From Massilia violaceinigra (lineage in GTDB: Bacteria > Pseudomonadota > Gammaproteobacteria > Burkholderiales > Burkholderiaceae_D), in assembly GCF_002752675.1 (NCBI RefSeq), contig NZ_CP024608.1, positions 2,046,001 through 2,110,000 on the forward strand: a stretch of 64,000 nt of DNA, in the 5' to 3' direction. Position 1 is the stretch's first letter. Every line of letters starts with the position of its first letter. The translations under genes and the position numbers were made by a program. Shown in pieces: positions 55,574-64,000 of the stretch. The notes below the pieces were generated by a model. It did not search any database. It saw only the letters and a program-made list of their open reading frames with translations, and was not told the DNA's origin.

Positions 55574-56236
55574 TCAGGCGCGGATTTTTGCCGGACGATC
55601 GCGGCGGCGGGTCATGAACCCCAGCATGGCCATGCCGGTCAGGAACATGGCATAGGTTTCCGGTTCCGGGACCGCGCTGACGAGATTATCCGACGTGCTG
55701 AAGCTGGTGAACGTGCCGGCTGGGGCCATGAACTGCGCTTGCTGGGCGCCATCGCAGCATCCCTCGAAGCCATAGATCGTCAGTGTGTGGTTGCCTACGC
55801 CCAGGATCACCGTGGCACCGAAATACTGCGATGGATTGGTGTACTGGCCGTCCCACCACATATCGTGGCTTTTCGAGTCGAGCGCCACGTCGTTCAAGAA
55901 CAGCGCGCCGCCGTAGCCGAAATCGACGCCTGCGCGAAATTGCCACAGGCCGGCATTGGCTTCGCTCACGCCGAAGCTGATGGTCGACTTGAGCGCGAAG
56001 TTACTGCTGCCGCCGAACAGGCTGGCGTGGGTGATGTTGTTATACGAATCGACGCTGGTTTTCGCGTAGGTGGCGCTCTGGAGCGCACCGTTGACGGCGC
56101 TCCGATAGGCCGCCGCGTCGGCCAGGATGCCGGACGGGGTGGCGGAAGCCGATTCGATCACGATCGTGCTTGCGCCGACATTGCCTGCAAGCGCCATGGA
56201 AGCGGCAGCCAACATCCATGAGATTTTCTTATTCAT
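55574..56236 (-). CDS. PEP-CTERM anchored protein of CCXG type
   Basis: 220 residues from the ATG at 56236. Signal peptide (about 1-22), a beta-rich body with FGYGGALFLNDVALDSKSHD, and a CCDG motif (FEGCCDGAQQAQF) that marks the CCXG group. The PEP-CTERM tail is complete: VPEPETYAMFLTGMAMLGFM followed by a basic TRRRDR. The tail is recognised by exosortase (EpsH-type) and the protein is sorted to the cell surface or biofilm. No exosortase gene is in this window. Confidence 0.88.
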   Translation of the reverse strand: MNKKISWMLAAASMALAGNVGASTIVIESASATPSGILADAAAYRSAVNGALQSATYAKTSVDSYNNITHASLFGGSSNFALKSTISFGVSEANAGLWQFRAGVDFGYGGALFLNDVALDSKSHDMWWDGQYTNPSQYFGATVILGVGNHTLTIYGFEGCCDGAQQAQFMAPAGTFTSFSTSDNLVSAVPEPETYAMFLTGMAMLGFMTRRRDRPAKIRA

Positions 56237-56492
56237 ATTTTTTCCAGGACAAGGACCGCGCGCGCAAACGGTGCGCGGTCGGGATGAAAGAGAGTTTTCG
56301 CTCCGCACGAGCGTCCAAGGCATGCGATGGACGGTCAGTCTGGGTGCTGGCGCTGAATCACGGTGTACCGGATAGTCATCCGGCGCACGAACAGTAGTCA
56401 AAGAATAACATAGATGCGCGGTGGAAAAACATTGTCCGCAAGTGTGTTTACGTTTTACAACTAACCCAACTCCTACGGCTGACCTCCAAACG
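56237..56492. other. Intergenic region upstream of the PEP-CTERM gene
   Basis: Leader of the PEP-CTERM gene; AT-rich near 56390-56460. No additional gene. It ends at the palindromic repeat listed separately. Confidence 0.4.
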
Positions 56493-56587
56493 CCTACAAC
56501 CGGGGTCAGAGCTCCAATCAGCAACAAAAATATTGCTAATCAGAGCTCTGACCCCGGTTGTAGGGGCTTTTACTGCTGTCGTAGGAT
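56471..56587. repeat. REP/REPIN-like palindromic repeat
   Basis: A perfect 21-bp inverted repeat (56493-56513 with 56544-56564) built on the CCGGGGTCAGAGCT core, with an inner smaller inverted repeat (AATCAGCAA / TTGCTAATC-like) and an outer partial pair (56471-56479 with 56579-56587). Total size about 117 bp. It sits between the PEP-CTERM leader and the end of dadA, a usual extragenic location. GTCAGAG-type palindromes are typical of REP elements mobilised by RAYT transposases. No RAYT gene is in the window. Confidence 0.65.
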
Positions 56588-56596
56588 TTTTTGGTG

Positions 56597-57886
56597 TCAG
56601 GCGTTGGCGAGGTCGAGGCGCCCGTCGCTGCCGCGGCCGTGATAGCGGCCGGCCGACAGGTCGTCGAAGCGGATCGCCGGGCGCTTGGCCGACATCAGGT
56701 CGGCCAGCATCTGCGCCGAGCCGCACGACATGGTCCAGCCCAACGTGCCGTGCCCGGTGTTGAGGAACAGGTTGCCCAGCGCGGTGCGCCCGACGATCGG
56801 GGTGCCGTCCGGCGTCATCGGCCGCAGCCCTGTCCAGAAGGTGGCGCGCGCACTGTCGCCCGCGCCCGGAAACAGGTCGTTGACCACCATTTCGAGGGTG
56901 GCGCGGCGGCGCGGATTGAGGCGCTGGTCGAAGCCGGCAATCTCGGCCATGCCGCCGACGCGGATGCGGTCGTCGAAGCGGGTCACGGCAATCTTGTAGC
57001 TCTCATCCAGAATGGTCGAGACCGGCGCCTTGCTGGCGTCCGTGATCGGCACGGTGATCGAGTAGCCTTTCATCGGGTACACGGGAATGTCGACGATCGA
57101 TTTGAGCAGCGCCGTCGAGTGCGCTCCGAGCGCGACCACATAGGCATCGCCCTGCACCAGTTCATCGCCGCAATGCACGCCGCTGATGGCGTTGCCCGTC
57201 ACCGCCAGGCGGTCGATGGCGACGTTATAACGAAAGCGCACGCCCAGCGCTTCGGCCATCGCGGCCAGACGCGTGGTGAACAGCTGGCAGTCGCCGGTTT
57301 CGTCATTGGGCAGGCGCAGGGCGCCGACCAGCTTGTCCTTGACCAGCGCCAGCGCCGGCTCGGCCTGGCCGAGCTGGTCGCGCGTGAGCAATTCGTAGGG
57401 CACGCCGGAATCCTGCAGCACCTTGATGTCTTTTTCCGCGCTGGCGAACTGCTGTTCGGTGCGGAACAGCTGCATGGTGCCGCGCTGCCGGCTTTCGTAG
57501 CTGATGCCGGCTTCTTCACGCAGGGTCTTGAAACAGTCGCGGCTGTACTCGGCCAGGCGCACCATGCGTTCCTTGTTGACCGCGTAACGGTCGGCCGTGC
57601 AGTTGCGCAGCATGTCCCACATCCACTTGAGCTGGAAGGTGGTGCCGTCGGGCGTGATCGACAGCGGCGCGTGGCGCTGCAGCATCCATTTCATGGCCTT
57701 CAGGGGAATGCCGGGCGCGGCCCACGGAGAGGCGTAGCCGGGCGAAATCTGGCCCGCATTGGCGAAGCTCGTTTCCAGCGCCGGACCGGGCTGGCGGTCG
57801 AGCACGGTGACGTCGTGGCCGGCCTTGGCCAGGTAGTAGGCGGTGGTTACGCCGATAACGCCGCTGCCCAAAATGACGACACGCAT
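56597..57886 (-). CDS. dadA: D-amino-acid dehydrogenase (small subunit)
   Basis: 429 residues. N-terminal FAD Rossmann motif [20 protein letters not shown], then [20 protein letters not shown] typical of DadA, and C-terminal FAD-contact [16 protein letters not shown] and [16 protein letters not shown]. It oxidises D-alanine and other D-amino acids to keto acids, feeding electrons to the respiratory chain at the inner membrane. It is divergent from an Lrp-type regulator, the usual dad arrangement. The catabolic alanine racemase gene is not here. Confidence 0.95.
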   Translation of the reverse strand: MRVVILGSGVIGVTTAYYLAKAGHDVTVLDRQPGPALETSFANAGQISPGYASPWAAPGIPLKAMKWMLQRHAPLSITPDGTTFQLKWMWDMLRNCTADRYAVNKERMVRLAEYSRDCFKTLREEAGISYESRQRGTMQLFRTEQQFASAEKDIKVLQDSGVPYELLTRDQLGQAEPALALVKDKLVGALRLPNDETGDCQLFTTRLAAMAEALGVRFRYNVAIDRLAVTGNAISGVHCGDELVQGDAYVVALGAHSTALLKSIVDIPVYPMKGYSITVPITDASKAPVSTILDESYKIAVTRFDDRIRVGGMAEIAGFDQRLNPRRRATLEMVVNDLFPGAGDSARATFWTGLRPMTPDGTPIVGRTALGNLFLNTGHGTLGWTMSCGSAQMLADLMSAKRPAIRFDDLSAGRYHGRGSDGRLDLANA

Positions 57887-57989
57887 GGTCTCTCCGGAAG
57901 AATAAATGTGGATTCAAGAATTTCCGCTATATTATTGGGATTCAACCAGGCTTTGTTCACGTATAACTGCACTTATTTAGTGGAATTTC

Positions 57990-58490
57990 ATGCGAATCGT
58001 TAAAGAATCGACCCGCAGCCTCGATAAGCTCGACCGCCACATCCTGCGCATCCTGCAACACGAGGGCCGCATTTCGATGAAGGACCTGGGCGAGCGGGTT
58101 GGCCTGTCGGTCACGCCCTGCATCGAGCGCGTCAAGCGCATGGAGCGCGACGATGTCATCAGCGGCTATTACGCGCGCGTCGATCCGGCCGCGCTGGGCG
58201 CCAAACTGCTGGTGTTTGTGGAAATTACGCTGAACCAGAAGTCGGCCTCGGCCTTCGAGCAGTTCCGGCGTGAGGTGCTGCGCATTCCCGAGGTGCAGGA
58301 GTGCCATCTGGTGTCGGGCGACTTCGATTACCTGATCAAGGCGCGCATCCACGAGATGGCGGAGTACCGCAAGCTGCTCGGCGACATGCTGCTGCAGCTG
58401 CCCGGCGCGGCCCAGTCGAAGAGCTATGTGGTGATGGAGGAGATCAAGGAGACGCTGGTGCTGTCGACCGAGGCGCTCCTCCAGCCTTAG
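57990..58490 (+). CDS. lrp: Lrp/AsnC family transcriptional regulator
   Basis: 166 residues. N-terminal helix-turn-helix: LDKLDRHILRILQHEGRISM then KDLGERVGLSVTPCIERVKR. C-terminal RAM ligand domain: LVFVEITLNQKSASAFEQFR and CHLVSGDFDYLIKARIHEMA. It is divergent from dadA across about 100 AT-rich bp, so it probably senses alanine or leucine and activates dadA. Its stop overlaps the pirin stop by 4 bp. Confidence 0.93.
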   Translation: MRIVKESTRSLDKLDRHILRILQHEGRISMKDLGERVGLSVTPCIERVKRMERDDVISGYYARVDPAALGAKLLVFVEITLNQKSASAFEQFRREVLRIPEVQECHLVSGDFDYLIKARIHEMAEYRKLLGDMLLQLPGAAQSKSYVVMEEIKETLVLSTEALLQP

Positions 58491-59344
58491 CGCAAGGTCT
58501 GGAAACGCCCGGCCTCGAAGTCGGCGATGGCCGTCTGGATTTCCTCGCGCGTATTCATCACGAACGGTCCGTGCGACACCACCGGCTCGCCGAGCGGCGT
58601 GGCGTGGCCGAAGATCAACAGGGCGTCGGTCTCGGCGATGATGCTGAGGGCGTCGCCTTCCTCGTTCAGTTCGGCCAGATGGAAGGCGTCGGCGCGGTCG
58701 CCGTTCACCTCGACGGTGCCGCGCACCACATACAGGAACACCTTGCGCGCACGCAGGTCCGGCACGTGCAACTGGCCGCCGGCGCGCATCGCCACCGTGC
58801 TCATGAAGACGCCGGTCAGCGAATGCACCGGGCCCTGGTTACCGTTCCATTCGCCGGCGATCAGGCGCAGGTCGACCTTGCCGCCGTCGAGCGCGATGCC
58901 CGGAATGTCGCCTTGCTGCAGCCCCGTGTAAGCGGGCGCGGTCATCTTCAGGCGTCCCGGCAGGTTGATCCACAACTGCAGGATTTCGAGCTGTCCACCA
59001 TGCTCGCGAAATTCGGGCGGCGATACTTCGGCATGCACGATGCCGCTGCCGGCGGTCATCCATTGCACGCCGCCGGCGCCGATGATGCTTTCGTGCCCGG
59101 CACTATCCTTGTGCATCAGCGTGCCGTCGACGATGAAGGTGACGGTCTCGAAACCGCGGTGCGGGTGCGGTCCGAACGGCAGGCCGCGGTTGCCCGGCGG
59201 GTAATGCTGCGGTCCGTGATGATTGAGGAACAGGAAGGGATCGATCTGGTCGGCGTACGGGCCCGGCAGCGGGCGCTGGGTCAGCAGGTCGCCGATGTCG
59301 TCGCGTTGCGCCGGATGCAGGCGCTTGATGCTTTTTTCGCTCAT
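58487..59344 (-). CDS. Pirin family protein
   Basis: 285 residues from the ATG at 59344 with AAGGA upstream; a longer frame to 59551 overlaps the next gene's leader. The N-terminal cupin has PFGPHPHRGFETVTFIVDG with His metal ligands and TAGSGIVHAEVSP with a third His. The second cupin is degenerate. Bacterial pirins are iron-binding and some have quercetinase activity; the role here is unknown. Confidence 0.9.
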   Translation of the reverse strand: MSEKSIKRLHPAQRDDIGDLLTQRPLPGPYADQIDPFLFLNHHGPQHYPPGNRGLPFGPHPHRGFETVTFIVDGTLMHKDSAGHESIIGAGGVQWMTAGSGIVHAEVSPPEFREHGGQLEILQLWINLPGRLKMTAPAYTGLQQGDIPGIALDGGKVDLRLIAGEWNGNQGPVHSLTGVFMSTVAMRAGGQLHVPDLRARKVFLYVVRGTVEVNGDRADAFHLAELNEEGDALSIIAETDALLIFGHATPLGEPVVSHGPFVMNTREEIQTAIADFEAGRFQTLR

Positions 59345-59495
59345 GGGCTCATTCCTTCGATGGTGGTTTTGTCCCTCACCATACCCGAAGCGCCGCGCGC
59401 ACGGCGTCGGCCTGCACGATGGCGAAAACTTTGTGCCCCGGTTTGCTGTCCTACCGGGACGCCACCATTCTGGTGGAGACCACAAGGAGGCAGTA

Positions 59496-59783
59496 ATGGC
59501 AACAATGAACGCACCCGCAAACGAACGCCGCCACATTCCGGAACGCCGCAACTCCGGCAGCGCGTTGCACTCGACTCACTTTTCCGCCATGGACTGGTTG
59601 GCGATGGTCTTGATGATCGTCGGCGGCCTCAACTGGGGCCTGGTCGGGGCCTTCGAGTTCGACCTGGTGGCGGCGCTGTTCGGCGATCGCACCATCTGGT
59701 CGCGCCTGGTGTATGCGCTGGTCGGCATCGCGTCGCTGTACGGTATTTACCTGCTGAGCAAGATGGCGGCGCGGCAGCATTAG
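59496..59783 (+). CDS. DUF378 small membrane protein
   Basis: 95 residues from the ATG at 59496, with an AAGGAGG site 6 bp upstream. After a hydrophilic first 30 residues it has two membrane segments: DWLAMVLMIVGGLNWGLVGA and RLVYALVGIASLYGIYLLSK, joined by FEFDLVAALFGDRT. This fits DUF378. Function unknown. Confidence 0.85.
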   Translation: MATMNAPANERRHIPERRNSGSALHSTHFSAMDWLAMVLMIVGGLNWGLVGAFEFDLVAALFGDRTIWSRLVYALVGIASLYGIYLLSKMAARQH

Positions 59784-59807
59784 CGCTGCCGCGCTGGCGC
59801 CGCGTGC

Positions 59808-59858
59808 TTGGGCCGCGCCCTTGGGCCACGCCCTTGGGCCGCGCCCTTGGGCCCGCGC
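59808..59858. repeat. 13-bp tandem repeat, about four units
   Basis: Units of TTGGGCC(G/A)CGCCC at 59808, 59821 and 59834, and a partial fourth at 59847. It lies between the DUF378 gene and the dipeptidase gene. Short and imperfect. Confidence 0.75.
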
Positions 59859-59963
59859 TTGCGGACACGCGTATGGTATGCCGCTGCGCGCCCGCGCCTG
59901 CGCCGGACGGCCGGCGGTGATAGACTTTGACGTTACGCAAACCCAACGTCCAGGATCGTCACC

Positions 59964-61469
59964 ATGCGCCACTCGTTCGTCCTCGCCAGCCTGCTGTGCT
60001 GCCTGAGCACCGCTGCCGGCGCCGCTCCCCCGCCACCGGGGGATGCGGCGTTGCGCGCGGCCGCCCATGCGGCGGCAACCTATCGCACCGCGCTGATCGA
60101 CAGCCTGGCGAAGATGGTCAGCTTCAATACGGTCGCCGACAAGACGGTGCCGTTCGAGCGCAATCCGCAGCATCTCGGTTTCAAAAGCTACCTCAAGAGC
60201 GAGGCGGAGCGCCTCGGCCTCGATTACACCGACCACGGTTATGTGATGGTCATCGGCCTGGGCCGCGGCAGCGAGCGGGTCGGCATCATCACGCACGGCG
60301 ATATCCAGCCGGTCGATCCATCCAAGTGGAAAAAATCGCCTTTCGAGCTGGACAAGACGAGCGAGGCCGGACGCCTGATCGGGCGCGGCACCGAGGACGA
60401 CAAGGGACCGATCGCAACCGCCCTGTACGCGATGAAGGCGATCAAGGATAGCAAAGTGGCACTGTCGAAACGGCTGGAACTGTATGTGTACATGGCCGAG
60501 GAGTCCGACTGGGGCCCGCTGACCGAGTTTCTCAAGACGCACCAGCCGCCCCAGATGAACATCACGCTCGACGCCGAGTATCCGGTGGTGACGGCCGAGA
60601 AGGGCTACGGCACGATCAGCGTGACGGTGCCGGCGCAGGCAGCGGCGCCGGCGGGCACGCCATCGCTCGTTGCCTTCGGCGGCGGCTTTTTCGGCAGCCA
60701 GATTCCCGAAGACGCCAGCGCCGCCATCGAGGACGCCACGGCGGAACTGGAAGCGCGCATCCGCCAGCGCGCAACCGCCCAGGGCGGCATGCGCTACACC
60801 TTCAGCCGCCAGGGCAAGCAGCTGCTGGTCAAGGCGCAGGGCCTGTCGGCGCACTCGTCCAAGCCGGAAGACGGCGTCAATGCGATCAGCATGCTGGCCG
60901 ATGCGCTCAATGTACAGCCGTGGCCGAACACCACGGCCGGCGCCATGGTCAATCTGCTCAACGACCTGATTGGGACCGGCATTTACGGTGAAAAGTTCGG
61001 CAAAATCGCTTACCGCGATAAATTCATGGGGCCGATGACGGTGGCGCCGACCGTCATCAAGCAGGGCGACGCCGGTATCGCGCTGCACGTGAACCTGCGC
61101 CGTCCGCAAGGCAAGAGCACCGAACAGCTGACCGGCGAAGTGAACGAGGCGCTGACCCAGTGGCAGGCGCGCCGCATCGCGCTGGCCGACGTGAAGGTCG
61201 AAATCACGGAACCGTGGCTGCAGAAAAGCGCCCCCCAGGTGCCGACCTTGCTGTCCGTGTTTTCCTATTACACCGGCATCAAGAATCCGCGCCCGATTTC
61301 CATCGGCGGCGGCACCAATTCGCGCCTGTTCCCGAACGCGGTCAGCTTCGGCCCGACCATGCCGGGGACGGTGTATTCGGGCCACTCCGAACATGAATTC
61401 ATCACCGTCAAGCAACTGATGCTGAACCTGCAGATGTACACGGCTGTCATGGTCGAACTGGCCAAATAG
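59964..61469 (+). CDS. Exported M20-family dipeptidase
   Basis: 501 residues with a signal peptide (about 1-20, ending TAAGA). Co-catalytic metal ligands of M20 peptidases are visible: THGDIQPVDP (His), GRGTEDDKGP (Asp), MAEESDWG (Glu base and ligand), TLDAEYP (Asp) and GHSEHEF (His). The central lid domain is present. It resembles PepV/carnosinase-type dipeptidases and likely cleaves dipeptides in the periplasm. It stands alone. Confidence 0.92.
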   Translation: MRHSFVLASLLCCLSTAAGAAPPPPGDAALRAAAHAAATYRTALIDSLAKMVSFNTVADKTVPFERNPQHLGFKSYLKSEAERLGLDYTDHGYVMVIGLGRGSERVGIITHGDIQPVDPSKWKKSPFELDKTSEAGRLIGRGTEDDKGPIATALYAMKAIKDSKVALSKRLELYVYMAEESDWGPLTEFLKTHQPPQMNITLDAEYPVVTAEKGYGTISVTVPAQAAAPAGTPSLVAFGGGFFGSQIPEDASAAIEDATAELEARIRQRATAQGGMRYTFSRQGKQLLVKAQGLSAHSSKPEDGVNAISMLADALNVQPWPNTTAGAMVNLLNDLIGTGIYGEKFGKIAYRDKFMGPMTVAPTVIKQGDAGIALHVNLRRPQGKSTEQLTGEVNEALTQWQARRIALADVKVEITEPWLQKSAPQVPTLLSVFSYYTGIKNPRPISIGGGTNSRLFPNAVSFGPTMPGTVYSGHSEHEFITVKQLMLNLQMYTAVMVELAK

Positions 61470-61879
61470 CGCCAACCAGCCACGCGGGCGGCGCGGCGCG
61501 TAGCGGCCGCGCGCGCCCCATCCACGTCTCCGCTTCGTACACACAGGTAAGAACGCCGATTTTTGATGTAGGCACCAGCCTACTTTGTGTAACCAGTTTC
61601 GACCTCCTCAAGTCCACGGCATCACTCCTCCCTCTCAGAAAAACCTTTGCCTTCAATATGATTGAACGCCACTGGTTACAAGCCATTTTCACTTAGAAAT
61701 CTTGCCTTTGCTGGGCGTGAAAATGCGCAAAATGGGCGTGCTAGCATCCGTTCCCTGTCCGCGATAACGGCGCTGTTCGCGGCATGGAGTAGCGCGCCAG
61801 CTACCCGACACGGCGCGTTCCGCAGCCTGGCGCCGCACCAGCGCCCAACGTCATTGCAAGCCCACGGCGAGGAGCACCA
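61470..61879. other. 410-bp intergenic region before the GH2 gene
   Basis: It holds a short hairpin GTAGGC/GCCTAC (61568-61583) and a separated pair GTAACCAGT (61589-61597) / ACTGGTTAC (61671-61679). No gene or clear promoter. The second half is AT-richer. Confidence 0.45.
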
Positions 61880-63667
61880 ATGAGTCAATTCGAGTACCCG
61901 CGACCGCAGCTCGTGCGTGAGCACTGGATCAGCCTGAACGGGCCGTGGAAATTCATGTTCGACGATGAACGGCGCTGCCGCATGCCCGATGGCGCGACCG
62001 GGTGGACGCACCAGATCGAGGTGCCGTTCGCGCCGGAATCGCGCGCCAGCGGTATCGGCGACACGGGCTTTCACACGGTGTGCTGGTACGAACGCACGTT
62101 CCCTCTGGCGCCGCACGCGGGACACACCCTGCTGCATTTCGGCGCGGTCGATTACCGCGCCCGGGTCTGGGTCAACCAGCACCTGGTGGCCGAGCACGAG
62201 GGCGGACACACGCCGTTTTCGGCCGACATCAGCGGCGTGCTCAGGGAGGAGGGCACGCAGCTCGTGACGCTGTGCGTCGAGGATGACCCGCACGACCTGG
62301 CCAAGCCGCGCGGCAAGCAGGACTGGCTGCTCGAAGCGCATTCGATCTGGTATCCGCGCACCACCGGCATCTGGCAGACGGTGTGGATCGAGCAGGTGGC
62401 GTCGACCTACATCCAGAGCCTGCGCTGGACGCCCATTTTCGAAACCTACGAAATCGGCTGCGAAATCTTTGCCACCGGCGACATCACGGAAGACCTGTTC
62501 GTCGAGGTCAAGATCTGGCACGGCGCCAATCTGCTGGCGGACGATCACTACAAGCTGCTCGGCAACGAGGCCAACCGCAAGATCGCCTTGTCCGACCCGG
62601 GCATCGACGATTCGCGCAACGAACTGCTGTGGAGTCCCGAGCGTCCCACCCTGCTCACTGCCGAGGTCAGCCTGCACCATCGGGGCAAGGTGCTCGACCT
62701 GGTGCATTCCTACACGGCGCTGCGCTCGGTGGCGATCAACCGCGACCGCTTCATGTTGAATGGCCGCGCCTACGCGCTGCGGCTGGTGCTCGACCAGGGC
62801 TACTGGCCCGAATCGCTGCTGACGGCGCCGTCGGACGCGGCGCTCAAGCGCGACGTGGAGCTGGCCAAGGCCATGGGTTTCAATGGCGTGCGCAAGCATC
62901 AGAAGATCGAAGACCCGCGCTATCTGTACTGGGCCGACCGGCTCGGTCTGCTCGTGTGGGAAGAAATGCCGTCGGCCTACCGCTTCAGCCCCAAGGCCAT
63001 CACGCGCATGCTGCGCGAATGGACCGAGGCCATCGAACGCGACTACAGCCATCCCTGCATCATCGTCTGGGTCGCCTTCAACGAATCGTGGGGCGTGCCG
63101 AATCTGACCCTGACCCAGGCCCACCGCAACGCGGTCGAAGCCCTGTACCACCTGACGCGCACGCTCGACGCGACCCGGCCGGTGATCGGCAACGATGGCT
63201 GGGAAGCATCGGCCACCGACATCCTCGGCATCCATGACTACGACTGCAATCCCGACAGGCTGGCGGCGCGCTACACCACCAGCGAACCGACGCGCACCCT
63301 GTTCGACCAGCGCCGTCCGGGCGGACGCATCCTCACCCTGGACGGCTTTCCGCACCGGGGCCAGCCCATCGTGCTGACCGAATTCGGCGGCGTCGCCTTC
63401 GACCGGCATAACGGTAGCGCGCGCACCTGGGGCTATTCGCGCGCCCATACCGAAGACAGTTTTCTCGACCTGTACCGGCGCCTGCTGGCGGTGGTCAACA
63501 CCACGACCATGTTCAGCGGCTTTTGCTACACCCAGTTCAGCGACACCTTCCAGGAAGCGAACGGCCTGCTGTGCGCCGACCGCACGCCCAAGGTCCCGCT
63601 CGAACTGATCAGCGCGGCCACGCGCAACGACGATAAAAAGGAGGACTGCTACCCGGGAATTGCCTGA
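61880..63667 (+). CDS. Glycoside hydrolase family 2 protein
   Basis: 595 residues, cytoplasmic (no signal). Domains in order: sugar-binding jelly roll (about 10-165, [38 protein letters not shown]), immunoglobulin-like domain (about 170-270), and the catalytic TIM barrel. The acid/base is Glu402 in NESWG and the nucleophile Glu501 in VLTEFGG. It could be a beta-galactosidase, glucuronidase or mannosidase; the sequence does not decide. It has GAGGAG before the start and is followed by a glycosyltransferase. Confidence 0.92.
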   Translation: MSQFEYPRPQLVREHWISLNGPWKFMFDDERRCRMPDGATGWTHQIEVPFAPESRASGIGDTGFHTVCWYERTFPLAPHAGHTLLHFGAVDYRARVWVNQHLVAEHEGGHTPFSADISGVLREEGTQLVTLCVEDDPHDLAKPRGKQDWLLEAHSIWYPRTTGIWQTVWIEQVASTYIQSLRWTPIFETYEIGCEIFATGDITEDLFVEVKIWHGANLLADDHYKLLGNEANRKIALSDPGIDDSRNELLWSPERPTLLTAEVSLHHRGKVLDLVHSYTALRSVAINRDRFMLNGRAYALRLVLDQGYWPESLLTAPSDAALKRDVELAKAMGFNGVRKHQKIEDPRYLYWADRLGLLVWEEMPSAYRFSPKAITRMLREWTEAIERDYSHPCIIVWVAFNESWGVPNLTLTQAHRNAVEALYHLTRTLDATRPVIGNDGWEASATDILGIHDYDCNPDRLAARYTTSEPTRTLFDQRRPGGRILTLDGFPHRGQPIVLTEFGGVAFDRHNGSARTWGYSRAHTEDSFLDLYRRLLAVVNTTTMFSGFCYTQFSDTFQEANGLLCADRTPKVPLELISAATRNDDKKEDCYPGIA

Positions 63668-63761
63668 CCAGCCGCTTACACCACCCGCGCGGACGGCGCC
63701 GCGGGTCAGCCTGACACATCACTTTTCCAACACACGCCCACGATGGGCGAAAGGAGCCAGC

Positions 63762-64000
63762 ATGTCTACAATCATCGTTTTTTGCCACCTGCGCTGGGAT
63801 TTTGTTTATCAGCGGCCGCAGCAGTTGCTGTCGCGGCTGGCGCAACATTTCCGCATCCTCTTTATCGAAGAGCCCGTGCACGATGATGGCGACAGCTTCA
63901 TGGAGCAATCGACTCCGGTTCCCAATGTGACCGTGTACCGGCCGCACACGCCGGTGCATGCGCCCGGTTTCCACGACGACCAGATCCGCCTGCTGCAGCC
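63762..64000 (+). CDS. Glycosyltransferase, N-terminal part (cut by window end)
   Basis: 79 residues visible from the ATG at 63762, with AAGGAG upstream. IIVFCHLRWDFVYQRPQQLL followed by SRLAQHFRILFIEEP is the start of a group of polysaccharide glycosyltransferases. The remainder lies outside. Its nearness to the GH2 gene (94 bp) suggests a shared sugar pathway. Confidence 0.75.
   Translation, partial: MSTIIVFCHLRWDFVYQRPQQLLSRLAQHFRILFIEEPVHDDGDSFMEQSTPVPNVTVYRPHTPVHAPGFHDDQIRLLQ

Noticed and set aside
59808..59858. CRISPR-like repeat array
   Set aside because: Units are 13 bp and contiguous with no spacers, and no cas gene is near.
61589..61679. Separated inverted repeat GTAACCAGT/ACTGGTTAC as a small mobile element
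   Set aside because: Only 9 bp, no target duplication seen, and no similar copy in the window.

Overview
The window is high-GC bacterial chromosome. The combination of a second-type flagellar export operon, several acyltransferase-3 proteins, a PEP-CTERM protein, a type I secretion pair and the tRNA/acs/fumarase context suggests a beta-proteobacterium of the Oxalobacteraceae (Massilia / Duganella / Telluria type). That placement is inferred from protein resemblance and was not tested by any search.

Layout. (1) 1-10.4 kb, motility: the end of a FliN-like gene, then fliP-fliQ-fliR-flhB-flhA as a tight operon without fliO. A convergent FliK-like gene follows, then four tandem flagellin cassettes on the minus strand. 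Each cassette has a sigma28-like promoter and its own hairpin terminator. (2) 10.6-13.3 kb: two unrecognised genes and an acyltransferase. (3) 13.4-17 kb: an IS66-family element (1789 bp, 32-bp ends, 8-bp target duplication) that has split a small coiled-coil/membrane gene, next to an integrase relic and dusA. (4) 17.4-26.7 kb: a chemoreceptor, a TonB-domain protein, an MFS transporter, an SGNH acyltransferase, a SoxR-monooxygenase unit and several small uncharacterised genes. (5) 27-34 kb: an orphan HlyB/HlyD-type secretion pair, a glycosyltransferase, a TerB-like protein and an acyltransferase.

(6) 34-40 kb is housekeeping: tRNA-His, murI, class I fumarase and a UPF0114 membrane protein in one minus-strand group, then acs and tRNA-Ser(GGA). 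(7) 40-45.4 kb: an AT-richer orphan gene after tRNA-Ser, a VOC protein, an acyltransferase, a cupin and an ATP-grasp protein. (8) 45.5-49.2 kb: three tandem OmpA-like lipoproteins, the first with a 1-bp frameshift in a T run. (9) 49.4-56.6 kb: an OBAP-like periplasmic protein, a PAAR + lysozyme-like pair (possible type VI effector module), an SMP-30-like propeller, an NHL propeller fused to an M23-like peptidase, a PEP-CTERM protein and a REP-like palindrome. (10) 56.6-64 kb: the dadA/lrp divergent pair, a pirin, a DUF378 protein, an M20 dipeptidase, a GH2 hydrolase and the start of a glycosyltransferase.

Functionally, the first 10 kb builds the export gate and filament of one flagellum, and the chemoreceptor may feed the same behaviour. 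The rest is envelope and surface chemistry (four acyltransferases, two glycosyltransferases, OmpA lipoproteins, peptidoglycan-type hydrolases), central metabolism, and small regulatory units (SoxR, Lrp). No CRISPR array, rRNA or replication origin was seen. Starts were chosen from ribosome-binding sites and family alignment recalled from memory, and no database was consulted.
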